The notes: generated by a model not told the origin, from the sequence alone. Positions 20,746-33,700 are shown, counted from the first letter of the stretch. The stretch is 64,000 nt of DNA from Platanthera guangdongensis (GCA_039583875.1 CM077151.1:22686208-22750207); one strand, 5' to 3'. Numbers and translations: made by a program.

Positions 20746-21221
20746 TGTAGAGATCCAACTCCTGGGTTCTTCAAATGATTCAAGAATCGGACAACAGTTT
20801 TGAATAAAAAGTGTCGCAGCATTTAATACCACAGTACAAATAACATAAACACCAGTTTTTATTCATTTATTTCTCAATATTACATCATTCGATGAAAAGA
20901 AAACTAACATAAATACTACTTATATTCAATACAGAAGTCACAATACGGATCTCTACACGAGTCCTTATGCTTTTGATGAACTTCTCCAATGCCTACGAAG
21001 ATCTTTATCCATAGCTTTGCTAGTTCTTCTGGAGGAATCCTCTTATGAGAAATGGGAGACACTCCTGTTGCCTAAAAAATAGGCTCACAATGGGTTAGTC
21101 ATAAAAATTATGGTTATGCGAGATAAGTATTTCATGAAGCGTTGTACATGCAAACAATGAGAATGAAAACAATATGCATACGGTACAATAAAGCAAAATT
21201 TCGATAGTATATCCTAATGCT

Positions 21222-23431
21222 TGTAACACCCCTTCCCAGTATTTCAGAAATCAGCCGTCCGGCCGGGTCAGCGATATAAAGAAAACTAGAAAACAGTATT
21301 AAAACTAATAGCAGCAGGTAATAAAAGTCTATACTAAGCAATTTAAGACTTACAGCGGAAGTAAAAAAAATTAAACTAAGTGTAACCACATACCTGATAT
21401 CTGGAATCACAGAGCCACTAAACAAGAATGAAATTGTAATAGCTGAAAATCTGGTAACAATAATAGTCTCATACAAGTTAAATAAAATATTAACCAGGTG
21501 CATTGTCCACATCTACAAGTATATGCTGAAATAGAGTAAACTGAATGGAAAAAGTACTACAAACTGACGCCACCATAACGCTCATCCTAGACGTAGTTTC
21601 CCACCTGGGTTACCTGAAAAACATTGCCCACGAAAGGTCAGAGTAAAGAAAAACAATTCCCCTTAGTGACACTAAAACAGATTTACATATGAATGCATGC
21701 ATATCTTTAAAAATAGTCTCGTGCACTGAAAATATTTTATGATATATGTTATGCATGTTTTTTCTATACTTCCTGGTGAACACACTATAGTTCTATATTC
21801 ATGGCTTTCCGTTCATTTACTCAAGTCCTGACGTTCACTAACTGGTGTACTGTCTCACGTCAAGTCTGTACTTGAGTTCTAGGTGGCTTCTAGCCTACAC
21901 ATTTACTAGGAAGGCTCTAGGCAGAGTAGCTCCTAACACGCAACTGAAACTGACGACCCGAGACCATCTGACGAACTCAATTGTTCTAGTGTCACGCGGA
22001 CACGATCTCGAATCTACTAACTGTCTCAAAGGGGAGTCAACTCCCAAGACTATAACTCATAGGATACCATATGCCCTATGAGGAAGGTAGTGTGCCTCTA
22101 CCAAGCACGAAAAGACTGGTGTGCTACTGACCTTTTTGGTCTGACGCTACTCTGCATGGGATATCTTTTCTGGTGTACTACTGAGCGACCCTTGACTTTC
22201 TCGTGGTCGACTTGAAGGGACCTTCGCGCCCTTGGTTGGACAATCTCCAAACTTACGTACACGGGTAAAGTTTCGTACCTAAATAACTGTTCATGACTTT
22301 AATAACGTGGTTATGGAAAAGGGCGTTATCATACGCGTTTCCACGATTATTTTTCTACTGCCACACTTTTCTATGCATGGTTATGATGCTTGTACGAAAC
22401 CTACTCATGCGTATAAAATTATAATTACTTGATATATCTAACTAAAAGAAATTAGAATTTCCTTACCGGGGTGCTGCGACGCTCGTATACACGACGCGAC
22501 GACATTTTCTCTTCCAAAAGCAATCCTACTGCTGGGGACCTTCAAAAAGTTGCCCCGACCTCGCCAAAGTCCTGTAATTTACAGTATCCCTAATTTCAGA
22601 ATTTTCCACTCTACGATATTCCCGTGGAAAATTTCTATACAACTAGGGTTACAAAATACATGCGTTAAACTTCAGATATTATCTTTAAGTGAAATGATTG
22701 AGGCTCTCAAAGCATCCAACCCAAATTCCGCGAAGGGTCACGAATTCCAAAACCTAAATAGGGAACAAGGAACATAAATCTAGCTTAGATTACCTTCCAA
22801 ACCGAAGGATTTCCACAAAGGAATAGGGATAACGGAAAAATAAACTCACCGGAAACGAACGATTTCAACTTCCACCGATTAGGGTTCAATCCGGCACTTC
22901 CACGGCCAAGGAAGGAAAAGGAATGTCCACCGGTGCTCGTAGAGGAAGGAGGAGTGATCGGAGAGGAGTTTCGGAGGAGGATCGGCCGGCGGAAAGCCTC
23001 GCGGGAGGCGTCGGCTTCGTCCGGTGACGTTGCGTGCGGGAGACGGAGCGGAAGGAGGAAATCAGGTTGCGGTTTTTTTTCTTCTCCCGTGAGGAATAGG
23101 TTACGGTAATTAATAGCTTGCGGGATTTTAAAGTCACGCCTTGCGGTTTTGATAACCGCATGAGAGGGGGGGGGGGGAATTGAGAGCTATTATTGGCACC
23201 CCATAATGAGCCAATTCATCTCAACTCCTTTGTGTCATGGCAATTTGTCGCGCCTACGTCATTAAATTAAAATGCGTCACGCACTATTTTTAACGTACTT
23301 AACGAACTAACGGTCGCTATCATAAGAGAAAGTAACATTATACCTCGACGACGCGCTGCCTCGACTTAAAATTCACCACGACTTGCCCCTACAAATCAAA
23401 TAATATTTCGCGTCAGATTTCGGATGTTATA
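21222..23431 (-). repeat. 3' LTR of the Tekay-like element
   Basis: Plus-strand ends are TGTAACACCCC (21222) and CGGATGTTATA (23431); the last CA is mutated to TA. It matches 28509-30707 almost throughout with scattered substitutions and small indels (for example a G-run at 23166-23178). Frames inside it are not genes. Confidence 0.95.
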
Positions 23432-25575
23432 AATCTCCCCTCCTAACAAAAATTTTCGTCCTCGAAAATTGTAACCATACCTGAATCGAAGAGGAAAGAA
23501 TAGTCTGCATTGCTCTTAAGCTCATCCTCTCACTCCCAAGTATACTTTGGACGGCCACAGTTCATCCAAAGTACTTTGACCATGCGAATCTCTCTATTCC
23601 TGAGCTTCTGTATCCTTGAATCCACTATTCTGACTGGTCTAACCCCAATACTAAGATCTGTCTCAATTGGTGCTTCCTCGGTACTGATGATCTGACTGGA
23701 ATCTCTGACTGCTCTCCTCAGGTAGGAGACGTGGAATACATCATGTACACTACTCATTTCCTCAGGTAAGGTCAACCTGTAAGCAACCTCACCAACTCTT
23801 TCCAGCACCTGAAAAGGACCAACGAATCTGGGGCTCAGCTTTTTCATCCGCTTAATTCTAGAGACTCCTCTGACTGGTCTGACCTTCAGATAAACATAGT
23901 CTCCAACTCTGAATTCTACTAACTTGTGCTTTTGATCATGATACTTGGTCTGGCGATCCTGAGCTGTCTTCATACGCTCCTGAATGAGCTTGACTCTGTC
24001 AGTGGTCTTATCAATGCATGATTCTCTGATGGTGGATCTCTCTTCACTTTCAGCCCAACATAACGGTGTCTGACAACGTCTGCCATAGAGGGCCTCGAAC
24101 GGTGGCATCCCAATACTCATCTGAAAACTGTTGTTGTAGGAGAACTCTACAAGGGTGACATATTTCTTCCACTTTCCTCCAAAGTCCAAAATGCACATCC
24201 GTAGCAAATCCTCCAAAGTCCTATTTGTGCGCTCAGTCTGTCCATCGGTCTGGGGATGGAATGCGGTGATGAAGTGTAATCTGGTACCCAAATGCTCCTG
24301 AACGTATCGCCACTCTCTGTAGGTAAATCTGTCATCTCGATCTGAAACTATAGTCTTGGGAACACCGTGAAGTCGAACTATCTTGTCTAAATATAACTGT
24401 GTCAGCTTCGGACCTTTATCCGTCTTCCTAAGAGGAATGAAATGGGCGACCTTAGAAAGTCGATCAATTATCACCCATAAGGAGTCATTCCCACTCTGCG
24501 ATCTCGGCAGACCATGGATGAAATCCATGGATATATCCTCGAATGTCCACTCAGGAATGGGAAGTGACTGCAACTTGCCTCCAGGCCTTTGACATTCGGC
24601 CTTAACCAACTTGCACGTCTCGCACTTCCCTACGTAATCTGCAACATCGCACTTCAAACCTGGCCACCAGACTAACTTCTTGAGATCTGCATACATCTTT
24701 GTGCTACCCGGATGTATAGAATATCTGGAATTGTGTGCCTCAAATAGAATATCCTCGCGAAGGTGACTAACATCGGGGATACACACCCTGCCATCAAACA
24801 ACAATAAATCATCCTGAAAAGTGAATCTCTCCTTCTGACTTGTCTGCACTGAGCTCCAAATCTCTGCCATCTTTGGATCCAACGGTAGAGCTGTCCTGAT
24901 TTTATCCTTGATATCGCAGGTAATCTTCATCCAACTCAACCTTGCAGAACTAAAACTACTGCGTGACACAACGGTAATGTCCAGTCTCTCGAGCTCTCGC
25001 ACTAACTCCTCCTGCTGAGTGAGGAGGAAGAAACACAAACCTCTACGGCTAAGGGCATCAGCTACAACGTTTGCCTTTCTTGGATGGTACTGAATGTCTA
25101 CGTCGTAGTCTGATAGAAACTCTAACCATCTGCGCTGCCTCAAGTTGAGCTCTCGCTGATCAAAGATATACTTGAGGCTCTTATGATCAGTGAAGATCTC
25201 ACAACGCACTCCATAGAGATAGTGCCTCCAAATCTTCAGAGCATGTATGACTGCTGCAAGCTCCAAGTCATGCACGGGATAGTTCCTCTCATGAACTTTT
25301 AACTGTCTCGATGCATAGGCTATGACTTTTCCATGCTGCATGAGAACACAGCCTAAACCCTGACCAGACGCATCGCTATAAATCTGAAACCCGTCAGGCC
25401 CTGAAGGTAAACTCAAAATCGGTGCGGTCATCAACATGTCCTTCAAGTTCTCAAAAGCCAACTCACCCTCCACCGTCCAATCCAAGCCCTTACCCTTTCT
25501 AGTGAGAGAAGTCAGTGGTAAGGCTATCTTTGAGAAATCCCTGATGAATCTCCTGTAGTATCCAGCAAGACCCAA
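23432..25575 (-). pseudogene. RNase H, integrase and chromodomain of Tekay-like element
   Basis: A 681-codon minus-strand frame (25575-23530). Residues 1-30 end RT (GLAGYYRRFIRDFSKIA). RNase H follows with IYSDASGQGLGCVL and YHPRKANVVADALSRR. Integrase has the zinc-binding His/Cys set (SIHPGSTKMYADLKK, CETCK), then the catalytic core DISMDFIHGLPRS, VSDRDDRFT and FHPQTDGQTERTNR, giving D,D,E. A chromodomain-like end follows (SIGVRPVRIVDSR, VKVLW, PKYTWE). A TGA stops the frame just after TWE at 23530, inside the chromodomain. The enzyme domains look otherwise intact. Confidence 0.92.
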
Positions 25576-26160
25576 AAAGCTGCGAACCTCTGAAACTGAC
25601 GTCAGTCTTGGCCAATGCTTAATAGCCTCTATCTTCTTCGGATCAACACTAACCCCTTTCTGACTGATGATGTGGTCTAAGAATGCAATCTCTGAAAGTC
25701 AAAACTCACACTTTGAAAACTTGGCAGACAACCGGTTCTTCCTGAGTGTGCTCAAAACAATCCTGAGGTGTGCTGCATGATCTTTTGCACTCTTAGAGAA
25801 CACCAAGATGTCATCTATAAAGACGATGACAAAACGATCCAAGTACTCCCGAAATACCCTGTTCATCAGGTCCATAAATATTGAAGGGGCATTGGTCAGC
25901 CCGAACAGCATGACCACGAACTCAAAGTGTCGATATCTGGTACTGAAAGCCGTCTTCTGAATATCCAAGTCACGAATCTTTAATTGGTGATAGTCTGACC
26001 TCAGATCTAACTTGGAGAAAGTATTTGATCCCACCAACTGGTCAAACAAATCATCAATCCTGGGAATCAGATACTTGTTCATTACTGTCAGCTTGTTCAA
26101 TTCACGGTAATTTATGCACAGTCTCAGACTACCATCCTTCTTCTTCACAAAAAACACTGG
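25576..26160 (-). pseudogene. Reverse transcriptase of Tekay-like element
   Basis: The minus frame 26157-25699 contains [52 protein letters not shown] and [18 protein letters not shown] replaces the commoner YIDD and retains both Asp. A stop at 25699 and a short gap frame lead to the RNase H frame at 25575. The join to the protease frame near 26150 needs a frameshift, so the RT is not read through. Confidence 0.92.
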
Positions 26161-26851
26161 AGCACTCCATGGTGAAGTACTGGGCGTATAAAACTCAAAT
26201 CAAGCAACTCCTGCAACTGACTTTTCAACTCTGCTAGTTCCCTTGGAGCCATCCGATAGGGAGATTTGGCTACCGGTGTAGCCCCAGGCTGCAAGTCTAT
26301 CGGGAACTCAATCTCTCTATCTGGAGGGGCAGCAGGGAGCTCTTCCAGAAAGATATCAGGGAACTCCTGCACCACTGGTACTTCTGACAAGACAGCCTTA
26401 GCCTCTGCATTCATCAGTACTACGAAGGTTTCACAACCCTTACTGATGCACCTTCTAGCTTGGACTGCAGAGATAATCATCTTCACAACTCCCTTCAAGC
26501 TCTGAAAAGAAAATGAAGTCTGATTGGGGCCATCAAACTGTATCTGCTTCGCCCTACAGTCAATCCTGGCGTTGACTGCCGAAAGCCAGTCCATTCCAAA
26601 AATCAGGTCGAATCCTGCTATAGGTAGCTGCAAAGCTTCCACGACAATCTCGGTATCACCAAACTGCACCGGTACTCTGCACTTATCTCTGGTCTGCAGA
26701 AGGGATCCATTCGACATCATGACTTCCAGCGGTACTGCCTCTGGGACGATTTCTAAATCCAACTTACGCACTAGAGATTCCGCGATAAACGAGTGCGAGA
26801 CATCCGTATCAAACAGAATCTTAAAGTGTAAATTACGAATCATAAGGATAC
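26145..26851 (-). pseudogene. Aspartic protease of Tekay-like element
   Basis: Starts at the acceptor of predicted intron 3 (26852) with GILMIRNLHFKILFDTDVSH. The position expected for the D-S/T-G active site reads DTDVSHSFI, so the glycine is lost. IVVEALQLPIAGFDLIFGMDWL (26640-26575) is the second conserved protease block. The linker ends with PYRMAPRELAELKSQLQELL before RT. Family membership is certain; activity is doubtful because of the altered active site. Confidence 0.88.
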
Positions 26852-28315
26852 CTACATGAATGATTTATGAAGGATGGAAAAATAAATGTGTCACTACGGA
26901 GGATTAAATAAACTTGATAAGCAAATCAACACTTACCAGTCACTACATCCTCCTGATTCTTTGCCTCCTGCTGACCCAACCCATACGCTCTGGGCTACAC
27001 TAAGTCTCGACCCTGCTGTGGTCTCCCATCAGTGATCATCAATGCTTTGCCTTTGTCTGTTCTACTAGGGCCACCAATCTCGTACTTCGACTGCAGAAAC
27101 AAAATACATTTGTCATCCACAGAAATTTCATAAATGTACAAAATACAACAAGTTGATTACCTGATTCGAACCACCTTCCTGACAGAAACGAGCTATGTGT
27201 CCAGGTTGACGACACTTGTAACACACGTCCGCGCTCGCCAAACACTCTTCTGGATGGCGACGCTGACACTTGGGACAAAGGGGGTAGTCTCTGCTCCTGT
27301 CACCAGATTGACCATTCTTCCTCGCATCAGGCTTCTGCTTCTTGTTCCAGTTCTTCCCCTGGTCATTTCTGTTTTGCTGCGACTGATGCGAATCCTGAGA
27401 TCGCTTTGCACGGAAATTACTTTGCTTTTGAACATTTTGCTGGTCAGCCTCCAGCCTGCGAGTCGTATCCACTAAGCTCCTGTAATCAGCATTGACCATA
27501 GTCATCAGCGGCTGCCTCAACGAATCACGTAAACCATCCACAAAACGGCTACACTTCTCAGTCTGGTCTCCTTGCATCACGCCCGCATATCAAGCCAGAT
27601 GGGTAAGCTCTCGCTCGTACTCAGCAACAGTCATGTCCCCCTGGAAAAGCCTAAGATACTTCTCCTGGATACCTCGTCGTGCAGAAGGAGACATGAACCA
27701 ATTTGCAAGGGCTCTAGAAAATTCGCCCCACGTAAACATGTCTGGCGTACGACCTGTCCAAACATATGGTCATACTATATAAAAAGAACGTATCACTTCC
27801 AAAAAAAATAAGAGGAAATTTCATAACCATCTACCTGCGGGGTCATCTGTCTGGTACTTGTCCCACCAGACCTTTGCCTCACCTCGGAGGAGGAAAACTG
27901 TCAGAGGAACCTTCTTGTTCTCTGGGCACTCCAAAACATCCAGCAGGTCTCTGGTGTTTACCACTCAATCATCTGTGTTCATCGGGGTCTCGTCCCCACT
28001 GTAGTTCGAATGTTGAAGCTCTCTAAAGTTCCTCAAATAGCGCTCCAGGGTCATCTCCACGGGTGCTGGGGCAGGAGCTGGTGCAGGGGCAGGTACTTGT
28101 ACTGGAACTGGAAACCCTGCAGCCAGACCTCTCTGAAACTCCATCAAGGCAACAGTAACCGTCTTGGCAATCTGAAACGCTATGTCAGTGCCCTCTGTAA
28201 CTGCTGGAACTGGTGGTACCTGCGGCACGGCAGCATCTCTCATAGTCGCGTTAGGAACAGGGTCCTGACGTGAAGATTCGCCCGGTTCACTTACTCGAGT
28301 TGCCTGATATAACAT
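26852..28315 (-). pseudogene. gag of Tekay-like element, with three predicted introns
   Basis: Minus strand from about 28315: a Pro/Ala-rich start, LERYLRNFRELQHSNYSGDE, then ENKKVPLTVFLLRGEAKVWW, and DKYQTDDPAG where an 81-bp intron (27834-27754) begins. After it RTPDMFTWGEFSRALANWF and the rest of gag continue, ending in a zinc knuckle CYKCRQPGHIARFC (27223-27182). Intron 2 is 27160-27091 (70 bp) and intron 3 is 26936-26852 (85 bp), the last ending exactly at the protease start. All three are GT-AG and AT-rich, and each keeps the frame. Stops at about 27589 and 27002 and one near 27965 are true defects. A further leader intron ending near 28307 is possible. Confidence 0.85.
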
Positions 28316-28490
28316 ATAAAAGAAATCTGATTATTTATCAAGCATCTGCAAAATCCGGCTTAGCAACTTTATTTCGCACTCTTGTGAAAATCAAGCCTTA
28401 AACGCAACTTAAAATACTCTACTAACAAGAGTTTACTCTTACACATTCCTATGGCTCTGTGAAAACCTTCTAGGATCCAGGGATCCTAAC

Positions 28491-28507
28491 CTGACTCTGA
28501 CACCAAT
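28491..28507 (-). promoter_or_regulatory. Primer binding site of Tekay-like element
   Basis: TTGGTGTCAGAGTCAG on the minus strand next to the 5' LTR end, a variant of the tRNA-iMet site TGGTATCAGAGC. Confidence 0.7.
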
Positions 28508-28508
28508 T

Positions 28509-30707
28509 TGTAACACCCCTTCCCAGTATTTCAGAAATCAGCTGTCCGGCCGGGTCAGCGATATAAAGAAAACTAGGAAACAGTATTAAAACTATTAGCA
28601 GCAGTTAATAAAAGTCTATACTAAGCAATTTAAGACTTACAACGGAAGTAAAAAAAATTAAACTAAGGGTAACCACATACCTGATATCTGGATTCACAGA
28701 GCCACTAAACAAGAATGGAATTGTAATAGCTGAAAATCTGGTAACAATAATAGTCTGATACAAGTTATATAAAATATTAACCAGGTACATTATCCACATC
28801 TACAAGTACATGCTGAAATAGAGTAAACTGAATGGAAAAAGTACTACAAACTGACGCCACCATAACGCTCATCCTAGACGTAGTTTCCCACCTGGGTCAC
28901 CTGAAAAATATTGCCCACGAAGGGTCAGAGTAAAGAAAAACAATTCCCCTTAGTGACACTAAAACAGATTTACATATGAATGCATGCATGTCTTTAAAAA
29001 TAGTCTCGGGCACTGAAAACATTTTATGTTATATGTTATGCATGTTTTTCCTATACTTTCTGGTGAACACACTATAGTTCTATATTCATGACTTTCCGTT
29101 CATTTACCCAAGTCCTGACGTTCACTAACTGCTGTACTGTCTCACGTCAAGTCTGTACTTGAGTTCTAGGTGGCTTCTAACCTACACATTTACTAGGAAG
29201 GCTCTAGGCAGAGTAGCTCCTAACGGGCAACTGAAACTGACGACCCGAGACCATCTAACGAACTCAATTGTTCTATTGTCACGCGGACACGGTCTCGAAT
29301 CTACTAACTGTCTCAAAGGGGAGTCAACTCACAAGACTGTAACTCATAGGATACCATATGCCTTATGAGCAAGGTAGTGCGCATCTACCAAGCACGAAAA
29401 GACTGGTGTGCTACTGACCTTTTTGGTCTGACGCTACTCTGCATGGGATATCTTTTCTGGTGTACTACTGAACGACCCTCAACTTTCTCGTGGTTGATTT
29501 GAAGGGACCTTCGTGCCCTTGGTTGGACAATCTCCAAACTTACGTACACGGCTAAAGTTTCGTACCTAAATAATTGTTCATGACTTTACTAATGTGGTTA
29601 CGGAAAAGGGCGTTATCATACGCGTTTTCACGATTATTTTTCTACTGCCACACTTTTCTATGCATGGTTATGATGTTTGTACGAAACCAACTCATGCGTA
29701 CAAAATTATAATTACTTGATATGTCTAACTAAAAGAAATTATAATTTCCTTACCGGGGTGCTGCGACGCTCGTATACTCGGCGCGACGACATTTTCTCTT
29801 CCAAAAGCAATCCTACTGCTCGGGACCTTCAAAAAGTTGCCCCGACCCCGCCAAAGTCCTGCAATTTACAGTATCCCTAATTTCAGAATTTTCCCCTCTA
29901 CGATATTCCCGGGGAAAATTTCTATAAAACTAGGTTACAAAATACATGCGTTAAACTTCAGATATTACCTTTGATTGAGGCTCTCAAAGCGTCCCACCCA
30001 AATTCCGCGGAGGGTCACGAATTCCAAAACCTGAATAGGGAACAAGGAACATAAATCTAGGTTAGATTACCTTCCAAACCGAAGGATTTCCACAAAGGAA
30101 TAGGGATAACAGAAAAATAAACTCACCGGAAACGAACGATTTCAACTTCCACCGGTTAGGGTTGAATCCGGCACTTCCACGGCCAAGGAAGGAAAAGGAA
30201 TGTCCACTGGTGCTCGTAGAGGAAGGAGGAGTGATCGAAGAGGAGTTTCGGAGGAGGATCGGCCGGCGGAAAGCCTCGCGGGAGGCGTCGGCTTCGTCCG
30301 GTGACGTTGCGTGCGGGAGACGGAGCGGAAGGAGGAAATCGGGTTGCGATTTTTTTTCTTCTCCCGTGAGGAATAGGTTACGGTAATTAATAGCTTGCGG
30401 GATTTTAAAGTCAAGTCTTGCGGTTTTGATAACCGCATGAGAGGGTGGGGGGAAATTGAGACCAGTTATTGGCACCCCATAATGAGCCAATTCATCTCAA
30501 CTCCTATGTGTCATGGCAATTTGTCGCGCCTACGTCATTAAATTAAAATGCGTCAAGCACTATTTTTAACGTACTTAACGAACTAACGGTCGTTATCATA
30601 AGGGAAAATAACATTATACCTCGACGACGCGCTGCCTCGACTTAAAATTCGCCACGACTTGCCCCAACAAATCAAATAATTTTTTGCGTCAGATTTCGGA
30701 TGTTACA
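28509..30707 (-). repeat. 5' LTR of the Tekay-like element
   Basis: Plus-strand ends TGTAACACCCC (28509) and GGATGTTACA (30707), which form terminal inverted repeats. The minus-strand R-like region (30440-30100) is GC-rich and open in several frames, as in the 3' LTR. Confidence 0.95.
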
Positions 30708-32562
30708 ATGCTAACCCTTAAGCCCTTTTATATTAATTACATACAATAGGAAATGCTCTGGTTATGCATCTTTTTGGCCACACTCACTTAAGGGATTTAC
30801 GTAGGCTCGCCCATACTGGTGAGTCCATCTGTAGATTCCTGCTACATCATAGGATTCTCAACTTTTACATTTCCTCATGCAGAATTTTATTATTCTGTTC
30901 TTGACATACTTTTATATATATAAGAAAACGTGTTTTTAAATGAAGCATCCTCTTAGATAGTTATATCGTTTCATGTTTTTTTCTCGCCCACATTTTGTTT
31001 CATAGCGATATCTTAATTAGTTAAACTCATATGCACAGACATTATTTATTTCAGAAAGTAAAACAATAATAAAATTACTTGAATAAAACTAATTCATGAA
31101 ATAAGAAACTCACCACAGTTTTGTCTTTATCCACACCTTTATTTACATTGTTATCATGATTATCATGTGACGTCATCCTCAGTTTCTTCCAATTCGGTCT
31201 TGGTTGCAGAAAGCACTGTAATAGCACTCATTTTACTGGGTTGCGTCTCATTCTAATCGTATAAATGATTTATAGCCGCACAAAAACATCGGAAGTCCAA
31301 GATCGAAAAACGTCAAAAATGTTAAAATCACTTATAAACTTTGCCGAACAGCTATAAATAAGCCTCGAAATGGACTAAAACAGCCCCGAAATGGACATCC
31401 GTCCTCTCAAAATTTATCTCTAGCAAAGCCTAAAAAAATTGGGTAAACTACCCCTTGAAAACTCAACAAAATGTAGCTCAAAATTAATGAAACCTGCCAT
31501 ATAAAAAGGTACATATTCATAAAAAGGTACATGATTTGTTACCCTAAAACAACGAAAACACCAAGAAAAGCTAACTAAAAACAATCTTATAATCTGAAAT
31601 TCAGAAAGTAGAGAGGGAGAAGAACATTTTTACAGCTAGAAGGGAGAGGAGAAGGGCACAAAAGTTACACTGAAGCTCGGGAGCAACCGCAAGAAGCACA
31701 ACAGCTCGGTAGGTAGCGGAATCAAAGCAACAGTGAAGTCGAGCAGCATCAGCTACACCGCAAAGGGTACATGAGTAGAAGAATAGAAGCAGCAGTAGCA
31801 GAGCAGCAATCCCTAATTGACATGGCAGAACCGTCGGCACAGAAGCGACATATGCAAAGCAGCGTCGGCACGGCGATGTCGACGGCACGAAAGCATGACA
31901 GCGGCGGTACAGGAAGCCCGACACAGCACCGACAGCTAGAGGCACAGAGGGAGAAAGAGAGGAAGTCGAAGAAGGAGAAGAAGTGTTCACTGCCGACACA
32001 GAGCAGCCCGAGGAAGAAGAAGACGGGAAATCGCAGAAGCAGAACAACGTCAAAGTAGAAGTGCGGGAGAACAGCGGCTTGGGCTCGATTTTATAGCAAG
32101 GAAGTAAGCGGCCAGCGGCAAGGTCACGTCAATCACCGCTCCAGGTGTTTTTAACCGAATCCATCATAATACCCAGCCAACACCTAACCTAGCCAGCACA
32201 ACACATATACAGCCAGCCAACAAATAACTCCTCCAGAACAACACAAATTCAGCCAACATTTATACAAAGCAGCCAGCACTTTCATTTAACCCGATCAGCC
32301 CACTATGTCGGCCAGCCCAAATGAAATTTATCAGCCCAACAAAATAGTTATCCCACTTCCAAAGGCAGCAAGCCCACAACTCATTTGTTCAGCCACAACA
32401 TCAAGCCCACTTGAGATTACCATTGGTACCCAAAACATTAATAAAAGAAAACGAAGTAAAGTCGAAAAAATAATTTGAAACATTTTCAAGTGCCTTTTCA
32501 TCATAGGAGATATAAATCATGAAAATTTTAAACGGATTTTCATTTTTAGTTGTTACACAAAA

Positions 32563-33440
32563 TTTTGTGGAATGGGTACACTCGGTTCGTCGCGTCCTGC
32601 AGACGAAAGGCCTTTTTCATCACCTGACTCGGGTCACGCAGACCGCTCCTACCGATGAGTGGCTTTGAGATGATGGTCGGGTCCAATCTTGGCTACTCAA
32701 CTCCATGGACACGGAGCCCTATCGAATGTCTATGTATCATGACACGACAAAGGCCATGTGGGAGGAGCTCCATTTTTTTTACTCTGGGAAGAATAGTTAG
32801 CAACACTTATTTGACATTATCTCGGATCTTCAGAACCTTAATCCTGAGGCTCCTGGTGATATATCTTTTGTTGCTAAAGGCAAGACCCTGGTCGGGGCCT
32901 GGATCCAACATCAGCGTCCCATTATAGATCTGACCACTCAACGGGCCCCGAAAGAAGCTGTCGGGATTGAGATGATGATGCCCCTGGTTCCCTCTCACAT
33001 GCACAGTGTTTGGGCCCGGATTCTTTCATCTACTACCACCCCATCTTTGTCTGATGTGTGCTCTATGCTTCTGAAGGTCACCCAGCCCCAGGATACTCTT
33101 GTTCCTCTCTCCCCAACTCTTCTACGGCACTCTACACCTGCTCCACCTGCTCCGCCTGCTCGAGGGTCCTCAGCACATGGGGGATGCAACACGTCTCGGG
33201 GACGTGGCCGGTCTGGCAAATCTCAGTTTAAGTGCACCTATTGTGGACGGGATGGTCATCTTGAGGCCACCTGCTATCACAAATATGGCCTGCCTACACA
33301 TCTTGTTGCTCCTGCTATGAGTGATCCTCTTGCTACTCCCGCCCCAGACTCTGCTGCCTCTTCTCGGCAGACATTGATGCTCTACGCACTCAGCTCCAAC
33401 ACCTGCAAGGGATGATCTCTCGCTCGTCTGGCTCCGTCGC
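32563..33440 (+). pseudogene. gag of copia A (second segment)
   Basis: Continues gag from 20745: FVEWVHSVRRVLQTKGLFHH, EWL, a TGA at 32667, then DDGRVQSWLLNSMDTEPYRM, a stop at 32800, and WIQHQRPIIDLTTQRA. VCSMLLKVTQPQDT is at 33058. The zinc knuckle CTYCGRDGHLEATCYHKYG is at 33235-33290. Frame changes occur near 32970 and 33400. Two stops and a frameshift disable it. Sequence is closest to copia D's gag. Confidence 0.9.
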
Positions 33441-33700
33441 ATCTATTTCCAATGAAGGTATATCTTGTCTCTCACAGAGCTCTCACTGGATTGTGGATTC
33501 AGGTGTCACAAATCATATTACTTCGCAAAATCCTCTGGAATATTCAGTGACTGATCACCCTAAGTTCATCACTGTGGCAAATGGTGATACCACTCATGTT
33601 TCTGGTGTTGTTGATATACCTCTCACACTCACTCTCTTTGACTTCTGCTCTTCATGTTCCCGATTCTCAATTTAACTTGCTCTCTGTTAGCCGCCTCACA
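33441..33700 (+). pseudogene. Protease of copia A
   Basis: SHWIVDSGVTNHITSQNP (33481-33535) contains the DSG active site of copia proteases. The frame continues ITVANGDTTHVSGVVDIPLT and ends in a frame change near 33640. It would cut the gag-pol polyprotein; it is now broken. Confidence 0.85.

Larger units (their letters stand above)
21222..30707 (-). mobile_element. Complete Ty3/gypsy Tekay-like element with introns
   Basis: Two LTRs of about 2.2 kb (21222-23431 and 28509-30707) flank a minus-strand gag-protease-RT-RNase H-integrase-chromodomain region. ATGCT is duplicated at 21217-21221 and 30708-30712. The primer site reads TTGGTGTCAGAGTCAG (28507 down to 28491) and the purine tract AGGAGGGGAGATT (23444 down to 23432). 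It is the innermost member of the stack and so among the youngest here. The chromodomain type (VRPVRIVDSR ... VKVLW ... TWE) suggests Tekay/Del. Three predicted introns interrupt gag-protease. RT has a frameshift and several stops are present. Confidence 0.95.
20746..32557 (-). mobile_element. Gypsy solo LTR inserted in copia A gag
   Basis: Left part 20746-21221 begins TGTAGAGATCC; right part 30713-32557 ends TTTAGTTGTTACA. The five bases CAAAA occur on both sides (20741-20745 and 32558-32562). Without the inner element it is about 2.32 kb, fitting a Tekay/Del-type LTR. Minus orientation is supported by the TGTAACAAC start at 32557 and a TATA box (GCTATAAAATC, 32085-32096) upstream of a GC-rich R-like region at 31600-32060. 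The long frames in that region (31601-32058) are not genes. No primer site or polypurine tract adjoins it, hence a solo LTR. Confidence 0.85.

Noticed and set aside
30062..30490. 142-codon minus frame near the gypsy LTR end (also 22886-23161)
   Set aside because: It lies within the LTR and differs in frame between the two LTR copies.
31601..32058. Ser/Cys-rich 150-codon minus frame and Arg/Lys-rich 95-codon plus frame
   Set aside because: They lie in the GC-rich R-like region of a solo LTR, behind its TATA box; no domain.
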